A DNA stretch of 64,000 bases, taken from Populus alba (taxonomy: Eukaryota; Streptophyta; Magnoliopsida; Malpighiales; Salicaceae). Position 1 is the stretch's first letter. The number at the start of each line of letters is the position of its first letter. A program made the position numbers and the translations under genes. The stretch is taken from the NCBI RefSeq assembly GCF_005239225.2, contig NC_133293.1, positions 372,001 through 436,000 of the forward strand, in the 5' to 3' direction. The notes beneath the pieces are model-generated. The model saw only the letters and a program-made list of their open reading frames with translations. It made no database searches and was not told the origin of the DNA. Positions 34,394-46,830 of the stretch are shown here, one piece after another.

Positions 34394-36126
34394 TTAAGAA
34401 CAACTTTCCTCTTCCAGGGATGCACATCCTAGAATAGAGCCACATGCTGGTCCACACATTGGCCTGGTTTCCTTCCATTTTAAAGGCCTAGCTACTGGAT
34501 TGCAAACCCTCACCAAATCCAATCTCACGATGTCAAACCTTCCAGCTCCTGCCTCTTCCCACTTGAGAACCTTTCCACCCAATATATACAGTTCATCTCT
34601 AAGGGAAGCAAAGCCATAACTAAAGGCCTCCAAAGCCCTCGTGTGGTTGGTAAGAATGACTGAAGGTACTGAACCCACAGTGTACCACTCTCCTCCCTCA
34701 GAGTCCCTTGTTTTAATCAAGCTCTCACCCCAATCAACAACTGTGTATACTCTTCCATCACACATGACTTGAACTGCAAATTGCATTGCCCTAGAGAAAG
34801 GCCAAATGTCCTCCATTGTGCACCATGTGTTAATTGATGGATTGAAAACTTGAGTTATGTTTGTCTCTGACAGGCCAACCTGGTCACTCAAAACATGAAA
34901 TTTGCCTTTATATGATAATCCTAAGCAGTCCATCAGTGGTGCCGGCATTGGCGGCAATTCCTCCCATCTGCAATTTCTGGGATGTCATAACCAGCAACAA
35001 ATTGCACTAGAAAAGGATGAATTTGAACAAGATCTTAATTCCATTAGCCCTTAATTGAGGTACTGTGGACTAAGTATTGTTCATGGAATTAACGCAATCA
35101 CAAACAACCACACCCCCCCAGGGTGACAGCCATTTAACATAGATTTTTCTGTGCATTTACATGCATAATACTCCAAAGCAAATATCCATATTGACTTAGT
35201 GAAGATGCATGATTGATTGGGGAATGTCATTATAAACCTAAGCAGTAAACTGTAATGGTGATGGATTTAAAAAAAAATAGATGTAATCAAATTTTCAGCT
35301 AATAAAGTTGTAAACATTGACAATAGAAACGTTCCAGGCAAGACTGGAGAAAATGATGGAAAGAAAAAGGAGGACCATGACAGATTAGATAATTAACAAA
35401 AAAAACAGATCATCTTTTGGTAATTAATCATGCACTCAAATCATAAAGCGTGCAAAAGCCTGGTGTTTAATAAGAAGCAACCAGTAGTCACTAAACAATT
35501 ATCAAGGGTGTGAGACAACATCACAAATAAATATTGCAGTTGTGCAAATGTACATACTTGTCTGTTAAAGGATCGTAAACCTCAGCCAGAGCAAGCCCCT
35601 TGGCGCAAGATAAGTTGCGCCCACCAGCAACATAAACCTTACCAGAGATAACACTGCAAGCAAAGTGAGAACGTGGTGTTCGCATTCTTGCCACACTTGT
35701 CCACTGTTTCTTAAATGGATCAAACTGGAGAACATTATCTGTTATTAAAGGTCTTTGAATTAGAACTGACGAATCCAGTGGTGCATAGGAGCCCCCAATG
35801 ACTAAGAGTCGATTATAAACACAAACGCAGGAAAATCCAAAATGCTGACGGTCAGCACAATCCCCAGAAACCTTTGGCAAGGGATGCCACCTGTCAGCTT
35901 CAGGATCAAAGGCAACCCATTGGTTGTTAGACTGCTCAGTAAGAACAAACAGCCAATCACCACAACATCCTTGTTTCGCTCTATAGCGGGCATAATCAGC
36001 GCTGCGAATCATATCCCTCCATCTCTTGGAGACAGATTCAAGAAGTCCATGGTACCCATGAGATACCTTTGCCAGACACCGCAAGGCCAAGTCATCCGGC
36101 AAACCGGGTATGATGGGTTGATGCAT
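34394..36126 (-). CDS. F-box/kelch-repeat protein (At1g16250 type)
   Basis: Two coding exons, 36126-35558 and 34967-34394, with a GT-AG intron and matching phase, giving 380 residues. Residues about 5-45 form the F-box (IIPGLPDDLALRCLAKVSHG through SKRWRDMI), which binds SKP1-like subunits of SCF ubiquitin ligases. The rest is a kelch propeller with repeats such as FDPEADRWHPLPKV, FDPFKKQWTSVARMRTPRSH, GKVYVAGG and DELYILGGKVLKW, presumably for substrate binding. The C-terminus, GRFDIVRLDLVRVCNPVARP then GPACGSILGCASLEE, matches Arabidopsis At1g16250 (about 383 residues). The start is the first ATG after a 5' UTR splice acceptor at 36137. The donor GAAG|GTAATT near 36355 suggests a 5' UTR intron. 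The substrate is unknown. Confidence 0.93.
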
Positions 36127-38149
36127 AGATTCCTAAAAATTCAATAGATGGGTTCAAAAATCAAACAAATCCCACCAAACTCTTGATATTGTTTTTGCTT
36201 TTATGTTATAAGAAAAATCAAATTTCACATCATATCCTATTATGCCCAGCTAGCCCAGCTGAATTCTTATAATATTGAAACTAAACCATAATCATGATAA
36301 CTAAATTTCGAAAAAAAAAAAAAAAACAAGAAATGTATAAACATAAACGAAATTACCTTCGTTAACGGGAAGATTTGCCTTTTGAGCTCTCCTTTCTTCT
36401 CTTCTCTTCTCCTCTCCTCTCCCCTATGGCTTGGGTTTTCTCAAAGTCTATCCGTGATTTATATTTTTATATTCTTCTACGTCCTTACATTATTATACTC
36501 CTACTATCAAAGGCTCTACTTGAAGATTTATTGACTTTTACTATTCACCTACTATCAAAGACCCTCAGAGATGAGAGAGAGTCATTGAGACAGAAAAATT
36601 TTGGCGTCCACATTTTTATCATAAAATAAAAAAATCGATATTAATATTAATGCAGTCATCTTGAAAAGGGTAATTTAATTATGATAATTTTACCTTTTAA
36701 ACATGCCATAAAGATATATCAGGGTTTCTAATTTTTTTATTCATTTTGATTATTGACTCTTAAGGTGATTAGAAAGTGATTTAGGATTATAAATAAAGTT
36801 GTTAAAGTTTTTAGCATGTTTTTAAGGTGTTTTTAAATAAAAATATGTTAAAAATAGATGTTATCTTTTCAATAATAAAAAATATATATAGTGAAAAATA
36901 TTTTATCTAAGCAGAAAATATGTTACTCATCTTTATTTAGAAGAAAAAAAAAAAGATGATATGTCATCAACATATAATACTTGACTTTTTTTTTATTTTA
37001 ATCCAGGTGAGTAGGGTTATGCTTCAATATCATTGGCTTTTTATAAGGCTAAAAATTTTTTATTTTATAATACAATCCATTTTAAATAAAATTATTAAGA
37101 TGATATTTAAAAAGTTATTTGATTATTTTATAATTTTTAAATACAATTAGATATTTTTTAATAATATTACTAATTACTTTATGAATAATTACAAATGAAA
37201 ATTGATTTATTTATTCTTTTATTTTTTTTCATATAGTCACATAAGGATAATCTACATTATTTTTTAGTTTTCTAATTGAAAATTGCATTATAGATCATGA
37301 TAAATTTTTATATGAAGAACCAGGATTATGATAAAAAAAAAATCATTGTTTAAATAAAATAAATAAATAAAAAAGAATGAATGAATGAATAATGAAAAGG
37401 GAGTTTTATCAAAAAAAAAAAAAATGATCTTATAGAGAAATAAAAGTTCTTTGGACTTGTAGTTTTCGCTTTATCTTCTTGCCTCTCTTAGGATGAAAAA
37501 GGAAGAAACATGATCAACAGAGGGAAATGGGATCAAACAAGTTTTGAAGAGCAAAAGATTAAAAAAAAAAAAAAAAAAAAAAAAAAGTTCATGTACGCAT
37601 GCCTCTAGTCAAATCTACTGAATTTGCAAATTTCTCCAGTAGCTGGGAAGTTAGGTTCGATTTCTTGAACAGAAAAATTCCTTTTCTCATGTAAATTATT
37701 TAAGAAATACTTTATAAATCTCAACAAACTCATATCTAACTTCAAAATAATTTAATTGATCAAGAAATCAAAAATCATCTAGAACAAACTTTGTCAATAA
37801 TTAGTTGTCTAAATATGGACAACTAACAACTTTGTCCTCTCTCTCTTATTTTTTTTTAGTAATTCTCTTGTCTTATGAAATCTAGGACCAAAATGAAAAA
37901 TAAATAAAGTGTAGATTAAAACCTCAATAAATAAGGATAATTTTTTTAAAAAAATTAAAAACTTTGGTGATCAAGATTTTAAAATCCACAGCTCATGAAG
38001 AATTAAAAAAAAATTGTTTTAATATTAAATTTGATCCCTGCATTTTCAATTTATTCTAAATAATAAAATTGAATTCTATTTTTTTTTCAAAGCTAGCATT
38101 AATTTAATGTCCAGGAGTTTTTTTTTATCATTGCAATAACTCCATAGCA
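36127..38149. other. F-box gene upstream region and AT-rich DNA
   Basis: The first 300 bases contain the inferred 5' UTR intron and a CT-rich stretch (36388-36425), which is GA-rich on the gene strand. Beyond that is AT-rich DNA with a 28-base A run at about 37559-37586. No coding potential is seen. Confidence 0.5.
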
Positions 38150-40200
38150 AGCTAATAAATATAAATTATTAGACTCAATTCTCAATCAAAAAAATATAAA
38201 AAAATAAAATTGAGTTATATGTTAGAATAAAAATGATAAAAAGACAAAAAAAAAAAAAGAAAAACTTTGTGAAAATTCACAATGAATTGTATCTTGGTCT
38301 ATAAAGTTTTCCTAAAAATATTTATTATATATGTTTTTTCAATTAATGAGTTATATGTTTGGTTTTTATAAGATAAAAAACACACTTGTGAATTCATTAT
38401 GATTAAGTTAATTAGAAATGTAATGAGCTATTTAGTTAAACAAAAAGTAATTTAGATTTTATCAATTTTTTAAATAATTCATATTTTTTACTTTTTTTTA
38501 ATGAACTCCACTTTTAAATTTTTTTTTTCATATATATTCCACCATCTTTAAGAATCTTGATTTTCATTTTTAAATATAAATGATATATGTTACGTTGTTT
38601 AGAAAGTGAAAAAAAATATATTTTATAAATGAACTATTTTGATCAAATTTTAAATGTTAAGGAATTGAAAAAAAAAATCTTACAATTATACAATATACTA
38701 AAAGAGCTTGGTGCCCCTCTTATTGTTTATTAAGGACACAAATTATTATAGATTGGAGCAGTGTAAAGACATAATTTTCTTTGTCAAAAAAACTTACTGG
38801 CATGCAATTTGGGGGTGGGTTGTCTTTTTCACGAGATGCATTTAGTATTGAAAAAATGATCGAGGAAAAAATGATCAGTTTGGATTTTGCTGGGGCATGG
38901 TAAGGCTACAGGTCTCGAGCGCTAGGGCATGGCATGATTGTCAGACACTTGGCACTGAGGTCAGGCATGGTTGTCATGCCTTAAACACTAAAGTCAAACC
39001 TATGCACCTAGCTACAGACCCGCGTCAGGATTACTATTACCATTGAAGAAAAACCATAGATTTGATTTGAAGGGTGAAATTGAAAACTATAAGAACTAGA
39101 GTCAAGCATGTTTAATATTATTATTAATATTATTATTTTTTTATTATTAATATAATTATTAAAAAGATACTATTACTATTGAAAAAAACCATAGATTTAT
39201 TTTGAAGGGTAAAATAAAAAATTATTATTATCATTAGTATTATTCTTATTGTTAATATTAGTATTACTATTATTATTCTTCTTATTATTATTATGATTAT
39301 TGTTATTCATAAATTTGAAATAAAATATTATTACTATTGAAGAAAAATCACATATTTGATTTGAATGGATTAAAAACTATAAGAGCCTAAGTCATACAAG
39401 TTTAACATTATTATTATTATTATTATTATTATTAAAAACTATAAAAATTTGGATCATACAAGTTTAATATTATTATAAATATTATTAAATTAGAAATAAA
39501 TATTATTACTAAAAAAAAAATAGATTTGATTTTAAGCGTAAAATAATTTATTATTGTTATTATTATTATGTCCCATGGGTCTCGTAGCCCCGCCTGACCC
39601 AAGACTCGGTGGTCCGACGTTCGGGTCTAAGGCTTTTGGGATCAGTGTTAGGACCAAATCTCTGGGGTTTGGCATCTGAACCATCATCTCTTGGGTCTCG
39701 TGTCAAGACCCAAAGCTCTTAGGGCATCTCCAATGGAGTTGCTAAATGGATAGCCAAAAATAAAAAAAGTAATATTTTAGCTTTTTTTTATTTGTTTTTC
39801 TTACTCCAAGGGAAGAGCTAAATGAAATGCTAAAATGCATTTTCTTTCCCACAAATGCTATTTCTACATATCTCTCAAAAGAGCTAAAACTAACAAAGTG
39901 GGACCAACAAAAGAATAAACCAATTAAATCTAGCCATGTGGAAAAAATAACATCAAAATCATAAAAAAAAGAATAAAACACTTATTTATTCCATTTTAAT
40001 AGACTTGGCTTTTCAAATGGTTTTTTTTTCCATTGGAATACACATGGTAAAAAAAGCTATATTTATACAATTCAAAATGCTATTTTATCAATTTAGCTAT
40101 TGGAGATGCTCTTAGGCTGCATCCAGAGTCAAGGCTTTTAGGCTACAGCAGGTTCGGTGTTGCAGCCAAACCCAAAGCTCTTGTGCCTAACGTTTATTTT
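38150..40200 (+). repeat. 2-kb tandem duplication, copy 1
   Basis: Copy 1 and copy 2 (40232-42112) share ordered blocks at an offset of about 2,070 bases. Examples are AATGAATTGTATCTTGGTCT at 38281 and 40351, the GGCATGGCATGATTG block near 38929 and 40983, and the TGTCCC...GACCCAAG block near 39569 and 41874. Copy 1 is interrupted by a MITE at 39722-40111. Within each copy a shorter unit around CCATAGATTTGATTTGAAG is repeated several times between TTA microsatellites. Confidence 0.85.
39722..40111. mobile_element. Tourist-like MITE (PIF/Harbinger type), 390 bp
   Basis: The terminal inverted repeats are GGGCATCTCCAATGG on the left and, reading inward from the right, GAGCATCTCCAATAGC. A TTA target duplication flanks it at 39719-39721 and 40112-40114. 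TTA duplications and these terminal bases are typical of Tourist-like MITEs moved by PIF/Harbinger transposases. The paralogous copy of the host repeat shows the joined site without the insert, near 42019. Confidence 0.88.
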
Positions 40201-40231
40201 AAAATGAAAATGATAAAAATAATGAAATTGA

Positions 40232-41349
40232 CCTAATAAAAACAAATTATTAGACTTAATTCTCAATTAAAACAATATGAAAAAATGAAATTGAGTTATA
40301 TTTTAAAATGAAAATGATAAAAAGAAAAAAAAAACATTGTGAAAATTCGCAATGAATTGTATCTTGGTCTATAAAGTTTTCCTAAAAATATTTATTATAT
40401 ATATTTTTTTCAATTAATGAGTTATATGTTTGGTTTTTATAAGATAAAAAATACACTTGTGAATTCATTATGATTAAGTTAATTAGAAATGTAATGAGCT
40501 ATTTAGTTAAACAAAAAATAATTTAGATTTTATCAATTTTTAAAATAATTTATATTTTTTACCTTTTTTTTTAATGAACTCCACTTTTAAAAGAAAATTC
40601 ATATATATTCTACCATCTTTAAGAATCTTGATTTTCATTTTTAAATATAAATGATATAAAAAAAAATCAAATTATTTTATAAATGAACTATTTTGATCAA
40701 ATTTTAAATGTTACGTAATTGAAAAAAAAAACTTATAATTATATAATATACTAAAAAAAGCTTAGTGCCTCTCTTATTATTTACGAAGAATATAGATTAT
40801 TATGGATTGAAGTAGTGTAATAACAAAATTTTCCTTGTCAAAGAAATTTGTTAGGCATGCAATGGGGGGTAGGGTTGTTTTTTTTTCACAAGATGCATTT
40901 GATATTAAAGAATGATTGAGAATAAAATGGTCAGATCGGATTTTGTTGGAGCATGATAAGACTACAAGCCTCAGGTGCTGGGGCATGGCATGATTGTTAG
41001 ACACCTGACACTAGGATCAGGCATGGTTGCCATGCCCTAAACACTAAGGTCAGACTTGTGCACCTAGCTGCAGACTCGTGTCAAGATTATTATTTCCATT
41101 GAAGAAAAACTATAGATTTAATTTGAAGGGTGGAATTGAAAACTATAAGAACTTGAGTCAGGCTTGTTTATTATTATTATTAATATTATAAATATAATTA
41201 TTTTCATTATTATTAATATAATTATTAAAAATATATTATTACTATTCAAAGAAAAAAATCATAGATTTGATTTGAAGAGTAAAATTAAAAATTATTATTA
41301 CTATTAGTATTATTCTTATTGTTAATATTATTATTATTATTATTATTAT

Positions 41350-41411
<62 letters not shown>

Positions 41412-42112
41412 TTCTTATTAATAAATTTAAAAAACAAATGTTATTACTATTAAAGAAAAACCATAAATTTGATTTGAAGAGTAAAATTTAAAATTATTAT
41501 TATTATTATAAAATTTGAAATAAAATATTATTACTATTGAAGAAAAATCATAAATTTGATTTGAAGAGTAAAAATAAAAATCATCATCATCATCATCATT
41601 AAATTTGAAATAAAATACTATTATTATTGAAGAAAAACCATAAATTTGATTTGAATGAATTAAAAAACAATAAGAGCCTACGTCAGACAAGTTTAAAATT
41701 ATTATTATTATTAAATTCGAAATAAAATATTATTATTCTAAAAAAAATCATAAATTTTATTTGAAGAGATTAAAAACTATAAAAATTTGGATCATACTAG
41801 TTTAATATTATTATTGGAAAAAATATAAATTTGATTTGAAGCATAAAATCAATTATTATTGTTATTATTATTATGTCCCTTAGGTCTTGTAGCCTTGCCT
41901 GACCCAAGATTTTAGGGTCTAGCATTTGGAGCCAAGGTTTTTGGGACCAACATTAGGATCCAAATCTCTGGGGTCTAGCATCTGAACCATCATTTCTTGG
42001 GTCTCATGTCAGGACCCAAAGCTCTTGGACTACATCCGGACTCAGGGCTCTTGGGCTGCATCAAGTTCGGTGTTGTAGCTAAACCTAAGGTTCTTATATT
42101 TGATGTTTAATA
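40232..42112 (+). repeat. 2-kb tandem duplication, copy 2
   Basis: This is the second copy, without the MITE. It contains an expanded (AGT)20 microsatellite at 41351-41410 and more copies of the internal CCATAAATTTGATTTGAAG unit than copy 1. Similarity to copy 1 ends near 42112 with the GTTCGGTGTTGTAGC block. Confidence 0.85.
41351..41410. repeat. (AGT)20 microsatellite
   Basis: Twenty uninterrupted AGT units follow an ATT tract at about 41320-41350. This tract is not in copy 1 of the duplication. Confidence 0.95.
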
Positions 42113-42500
42113 CGTGCCTAAAGTTTGGGTCTGATATACTTAAACTTGGGTCAGACAAATTTAATATTATTATTTTAATTATATTAATAAAGTTTTTAAA
42201 AAATATTATTAATATTGAAAAACAACCATAGATTTGTTTTGAAGGGTGAAATTAAACATTATTATTATTAGTATTATCATAATCATCATTATTAATAAAT
42301 TTGAAAAAAAAAATATTGTTACTATAAAATAAAAATCATAAATTTTATTTGAAGAGATTAAAAACTATAAGAATTTGGGCAAAACAAGTTAGATATTATT
42401 ATTAATATTATAAATATTATTAAATTCATTAATATTATTAAATTTGAAATAAGTATTATTACTATAAAAAAATATATATTTGATTTGAATGATAAAATCA

Positions 42501-42543
<43 letters not shown>

Positions 42544-43214
42544 TGGATCTGACCTCTCCTTCTAGACCCAAGAAACTCGGGACTGGAAAAAGGCACCTGA
42601 TCCAAGTTGCTTGGGTGTTGCTGTGGCACAGACCCAAGTCCCTTAGGTCTTGCAACCTTTTAGACCCAAGGCTCTAGAGTCCAACGCTCTGACCCATGTG
42701 CGTTTAAGAAGGGCTCAAAACTCTTGGGTTTGGGGTTACAATCAAACCCACTTAAACTTAAGTTAGACAAGTTTAACGTTATTATTAATATTAAAACTTT
42801 ATTATTTGTGTTATAAATTTTACTATTTTTATTATAATTAATATTAAAAATATCATTATTTATGTTATAAATATTATTATTTTTATTATAATTAATATTA
42901 TTAATATAATAATTAATAAATTTTTTAAAAATATATTATTAATATTGAAAAACAACCATAGATTTGATTTGAAGGGTAAAATTCAAAATTATTATTATTT
43001 TTATTATTGTTATTGTTATTAAAATTGAAATAAAATATTATTACTATTGAAGAAAAACCATAAATTGATTTGAAGGGATTAAAACTATAAGAACTTGGGT
43101 TAGACAAATTTAATATTATTATTTATATTATAAATATTACTGTTGGTATTATAATTGACATTATAAATATTATTCTTGGATCTGGTGTTGTAGTTAGACT
43201 CAATGTTCTTAGGT
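42113..43214. repeat. Further diverged units of the TTA/GATTTGAAG repeat
   Basis: More copies of the ACCATAGATTTGATTTGAAGG unit occur near 42228, 42337, 42477, 42957 and 43058. They are separated by TTA microsatellites (long tract at 42500-42540) and by GACCCAAG/CTTGGGTCT blocks. No gene is seen. Confidence 0.6.
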
Positions 43215-43710
43215 CCAATGTTGCAGCCAAACCCAGACCCAACGCGCTTGGGCCTATCATTGCGGCCAAATCCAATAGCGTTAGGTGTGGTTACAAGGGT
43301 ATTGCGTTGTAGTTGGATCCAGACCCAACACACTAGACCCAATACTCTTGGGCTTAGCATTGCAGCCAAACCCCATAACGTTAGGTGTGGCTACAATGCA
43401 GGATCTAAAGCTCTTGGGTTTCTCTTTATAGACAGACCTAACACTCTTGAGTCCAATGTTGCAATCAAACCCAGACCCAACTCTCCTGGGCCTATCGTTG
43501 CGACCAAACCCAAAAGCGTTAGGTGTGGCTACAAGGGTATTGCATTGCAGCTAGACCTAGACCCAGACCCAGACCCAGACCCAACACGCTAGACCCAATG
43601 CTTTTGGGCTTGGCGTTGCGACCAGACCCAAGAGCGTTAGGTGTGGCGGCAATGTCAAATCTAAGGCTCATGGGTCTTTCTTTACAGACAAACCCAACAT
43701 TCTTGCGTCT
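43215..43710 (+). repeat. Tandem repeat of about 238 bp, two units
   Basis: CCAATGTTGCA starts unit 1 at 43215 and unit 2 at 43453. Each unit contains two half-repeats with AGCGTTAGGTGTGGCTACAA and GGGCTTAGCATTGC-like words. Unit 2 has an inserted GACCCA microsatellite at about 43559-43582. The array is clearly GC-richer than its surroundings. Confidence 0.85.
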
Positions 43711-45529
43711 TAAGTTTTTTTGATAATTTTTATGAAAAAAAGTATGCCGCGGGCCGCCTAACTAGTTGAATATAAATGGTAGCATGTATAAATTTCAATT
43801 TAATTTTAATATTTGAAATTGAAAATTAATGGATTTGAATTAACAAAATAAAACATAAATTCAATGGAAAAAGACACTTTATTAGTAAAAATAAATTTTA
43901 TAAAAACTAGTTTTAGAGCATCACTCATCAACATCAACATTATCCTTTCCTTCACCAATTCTACAATTAAGAGAGAATCAATGTTTAAACAAGAAAAAAT
44001 ATATCCCTTGAGTTCTCTAGCTACCAAGATATATCCCTTGAGTTTTAGACATCACATCCATTTTCTTCTCTTAACATGCCGTAAAGAACATCCAGTGTGA
44101 TTAATGGAGTGCAAACTTTAATCACACTAATGTTCAACTTGTCTTGTCCTCAAACTATAGTTTCAAACTAGGGTTTTTTGCCCATGGTTGAATTATTATT
44201 TCTTCAACCTAAAAGACATATAAAAATGCTAGAAAGTTAAAATTTTAATTTATATCGACCGAAACACTTTTTAAATACTAAAATGGTGACACATTGTATA
44301 ATGTATATATATATATATTTTTTTTAATTATTGATACAATGACATATTGGATTGACTCGAACCAATCATGATTACTTTGCGAAACTTGCTATGTGGGTAT
44401 GAGATAGCGATAGAAACCATGTAACCTGCAATGAAACAAAAGAGAAAACCTTATTACAACGAACAAATATTGAAGATAAAAAGTGAAAAAGAAATTTGAA
44501 AAAAAAAACAAAAAAATGAAACCTATACCAGGGGAGAAGAAATTGAACTGAGGGGGCTAATTGATATAAACTATACTTGAGACCAATAAAAATTTACTTT
44601 TAGTTTGTGTTTAGATTTCGGTTAAAAGAAGTTAAATGTTAAGGGTTAACATTTTACCACCTTGTTTATGGGAGGTGAAAAGGTTAAATGAGTTAATAAT
44701 TAACCCCTAAAGAGGTAACACTTATAAAGGGGTGGGGGGAACAAGATCGTTAATGCGGAAAATTTTGAAATTTGTGTAAATATTTTTCTTAAATCCAACT
44801 TTCAATTTTCCATCTTTTTACAATACCAAACAAATGAATTCCATTACAAAATATTATTTATTATTACATGGAAATTCAATTTTATTTAAAATAAATTAGA
44901 TCATATCACTAAAAATCTTTTTTACACACATATCAAATATCTTTAATATTTTTACCCTCCGCCACTTTCTTACACTTTAATGCTTAAAAAATATAGATTA
45001 TTTTTTAAAGTATTTTTTGCTTGGAAATATATTAAAATAATATATTTTTTAATATTTTTTAAATTTTATTTTTTCCATTAGCACATCAAAACGATCTAAA
45101 AATACTAATAAAAAATATTAATTTAAATTAAAAAAAAAATCAAAATTTGATGAAAGACAGGTTCAATTTTAATGTCAAATACCTCCTTAACCCCAAACCA
45201 AATATAATCTAGAGGCTAAATGTTAATAGATTAAAGGTGTAAAAAGATGATCAATGTATAAAATGTTGAAATCATTTAGTGTGTGTATAAAATATTTATA
45301 ATAACGAAAGAATTTGAAAAAATTCATCAATAATTAATATTAGTTATAGAATGCAAAGTGGGAAAATTATTTGAGATCATTGCATTAAAAATGTAAAAAA
45401 AAAAAAACAAAAAACAAAAAGGCTAGTAAGTATATTGATAAAGAAATAAAAATGACCAAAACTATTAATGAAATAAAAAAATACTCATTTGATATGGAAA
45501 TAGGATAAAAGATATTCAGTTAATTGATA
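43711..45529. other. AT-rich intergenic DNA
   Basis: No gene is recognised. A perfect 11-base inverted repeat (AGTGTGATTAA / TTAATCACACT) lies at 44094-44104 and 44118-44128, and a short direct repeat AGATATATCCCTTGAGTT lies near 43999 and 44028. Confidence 0.5.
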
Positions 45530-45790
45530 CAATGAAAACAAATCAAACTCCTAGACAATCATCCAACCTCATTATTGAACAAATAAAAGGGTGGAAATAT
45601 TATAAGTGGCATGATTCATATAAATATAATACTAGCAATTGTATTATTTTTAGAGATTTGATTCAAAAGGTATTGAAAAACAAAATAAAGGTGATTAACG
45701 ACTCATTTCTTAAGATAACAACAATATTCATTGCTCCTACATCAAGCGGACTTCTTGTTAAAGGAAAAAATATAATAGACAAGGCTTGAT
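45530..45790 (+). pseudogene. Ty3/gypsy gag fragment
   Basis: An 85-codon open frame contains YYKWHDSYKYNTSNCIIFRD followed by LIQKVLKNK. This follows the C-x2-H...N-x2-C zinc-knuckle-like pattern plus IQ helix seen in gag-proximal parts of plant gypsy polyproteins. The expected first cysteine is tyrosine here. No flanking pol domains are recognisable, so it is an isolated relic. Confidence 0.5.
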
Positions 45791-46104
45791 CGACTATAAT
45801 AAAAGTTAAAATTAGTTATAGATACTATTACAAGCAAACAATGTATATCGATCGTAGTTAAGCCAAAGAATTGGCACTAGAAAATCATGAGAAACCTCTA
45901 TGTAAAACATACAGGTCTTTTACTTGTCACACAATTAACAAAAACTAAAGGAGGTGGTGTTTTTACTGTATACCATCTTATAAACTATTATTCATTGTAA
46001 TATTCTTTTTTTTTTAATTTATATGTTTTTCTTAATCTTATCCCTTGACATTTGGTTTATTGGAGATTATGTTTTATGATTTGTTGTGTTTTTCTTTTTA
46101 TGTT

Positions 46105-46830
46105 GTTATCTCAATCTTATGACTCATATCACAGGTTTAACGAGTTAACCAAGATGACTCAAGTTTCTTTTTGTCTCTTTTTTTACTTGGTATTTATTTT
46201 CAATTTTATCCTTTAAAATCTTCACTCTGGGTTGATTAGGAAATAGACTTCATTATTTATTTTGGTTTGTCTTGTTTGAGGTTATCCCAGTCTCATAACC
46301 TACGTCATAGGTTTTACGAATTAATCCAAGTAGATTCAGGTTGTTTATTGTGTGTTGAATTGAACTTTTTTTAATTTTACCATTCAACAATGAGTTTATT
46401 AGGAATTAAGCTTCGTAATTTATTTGATTTTCTTTCCATAGGATTATCACTGTCTCATGACCTTGGTCATCAGCTTTACAGGTCAACCCGGGTTGACTTG
46501 GGTTATTTTTCGATTTACTTTCTATGAGATTATTTTGGTCTTAAGACATGGGGTCATGAGTTTGGTGGGTTAACCTTGTTCTTTTGTGTTCTTTTTTTTA
46601 ACTTGATTTTTTTTTTCAACTTTATCCTTCAACATTGAATTGATTAAAAAATAGGCATCATAATTTATTTCGATTTATTTTCTATAGGGTTATCCTAATC
46701 TTATTATTCGGATCATGAATTTGGTAAGTTAACTACGGTTGACCCACCAAATCATAATTTGCTTTATGTAAGTTATAATGGTCTCATGACCTGAGTTGTG
46801 GATTTGGAATATTAACTCAGGCTAACCTAT
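46105..46830 (+). repeat. Degenerate tandem array of GTTATCCnnATCTCATGACC units
   Basis: Six diverged units start near 46105, 46279, 46440, 46525, 46686 and 46770. Each has a GGTTATC-like start, a CTCATGACC-like middle, a TCATGGGTTTGG-like stretch and a GAGTTAACCnnGGTTGAC end. Spacing is irregular, about 85-175 bases. Related units occur at 56410-56930 and, inverted, at 32130-32340. Confidence 0.65.

Noticed and set aside
43203..43723. Proline/asparagine-rich open frames of 129 and 66 codons
   Set aside because: They are produced by the 238-bp tandem repeat, whose units lack stops in some frames, and are not a gene.
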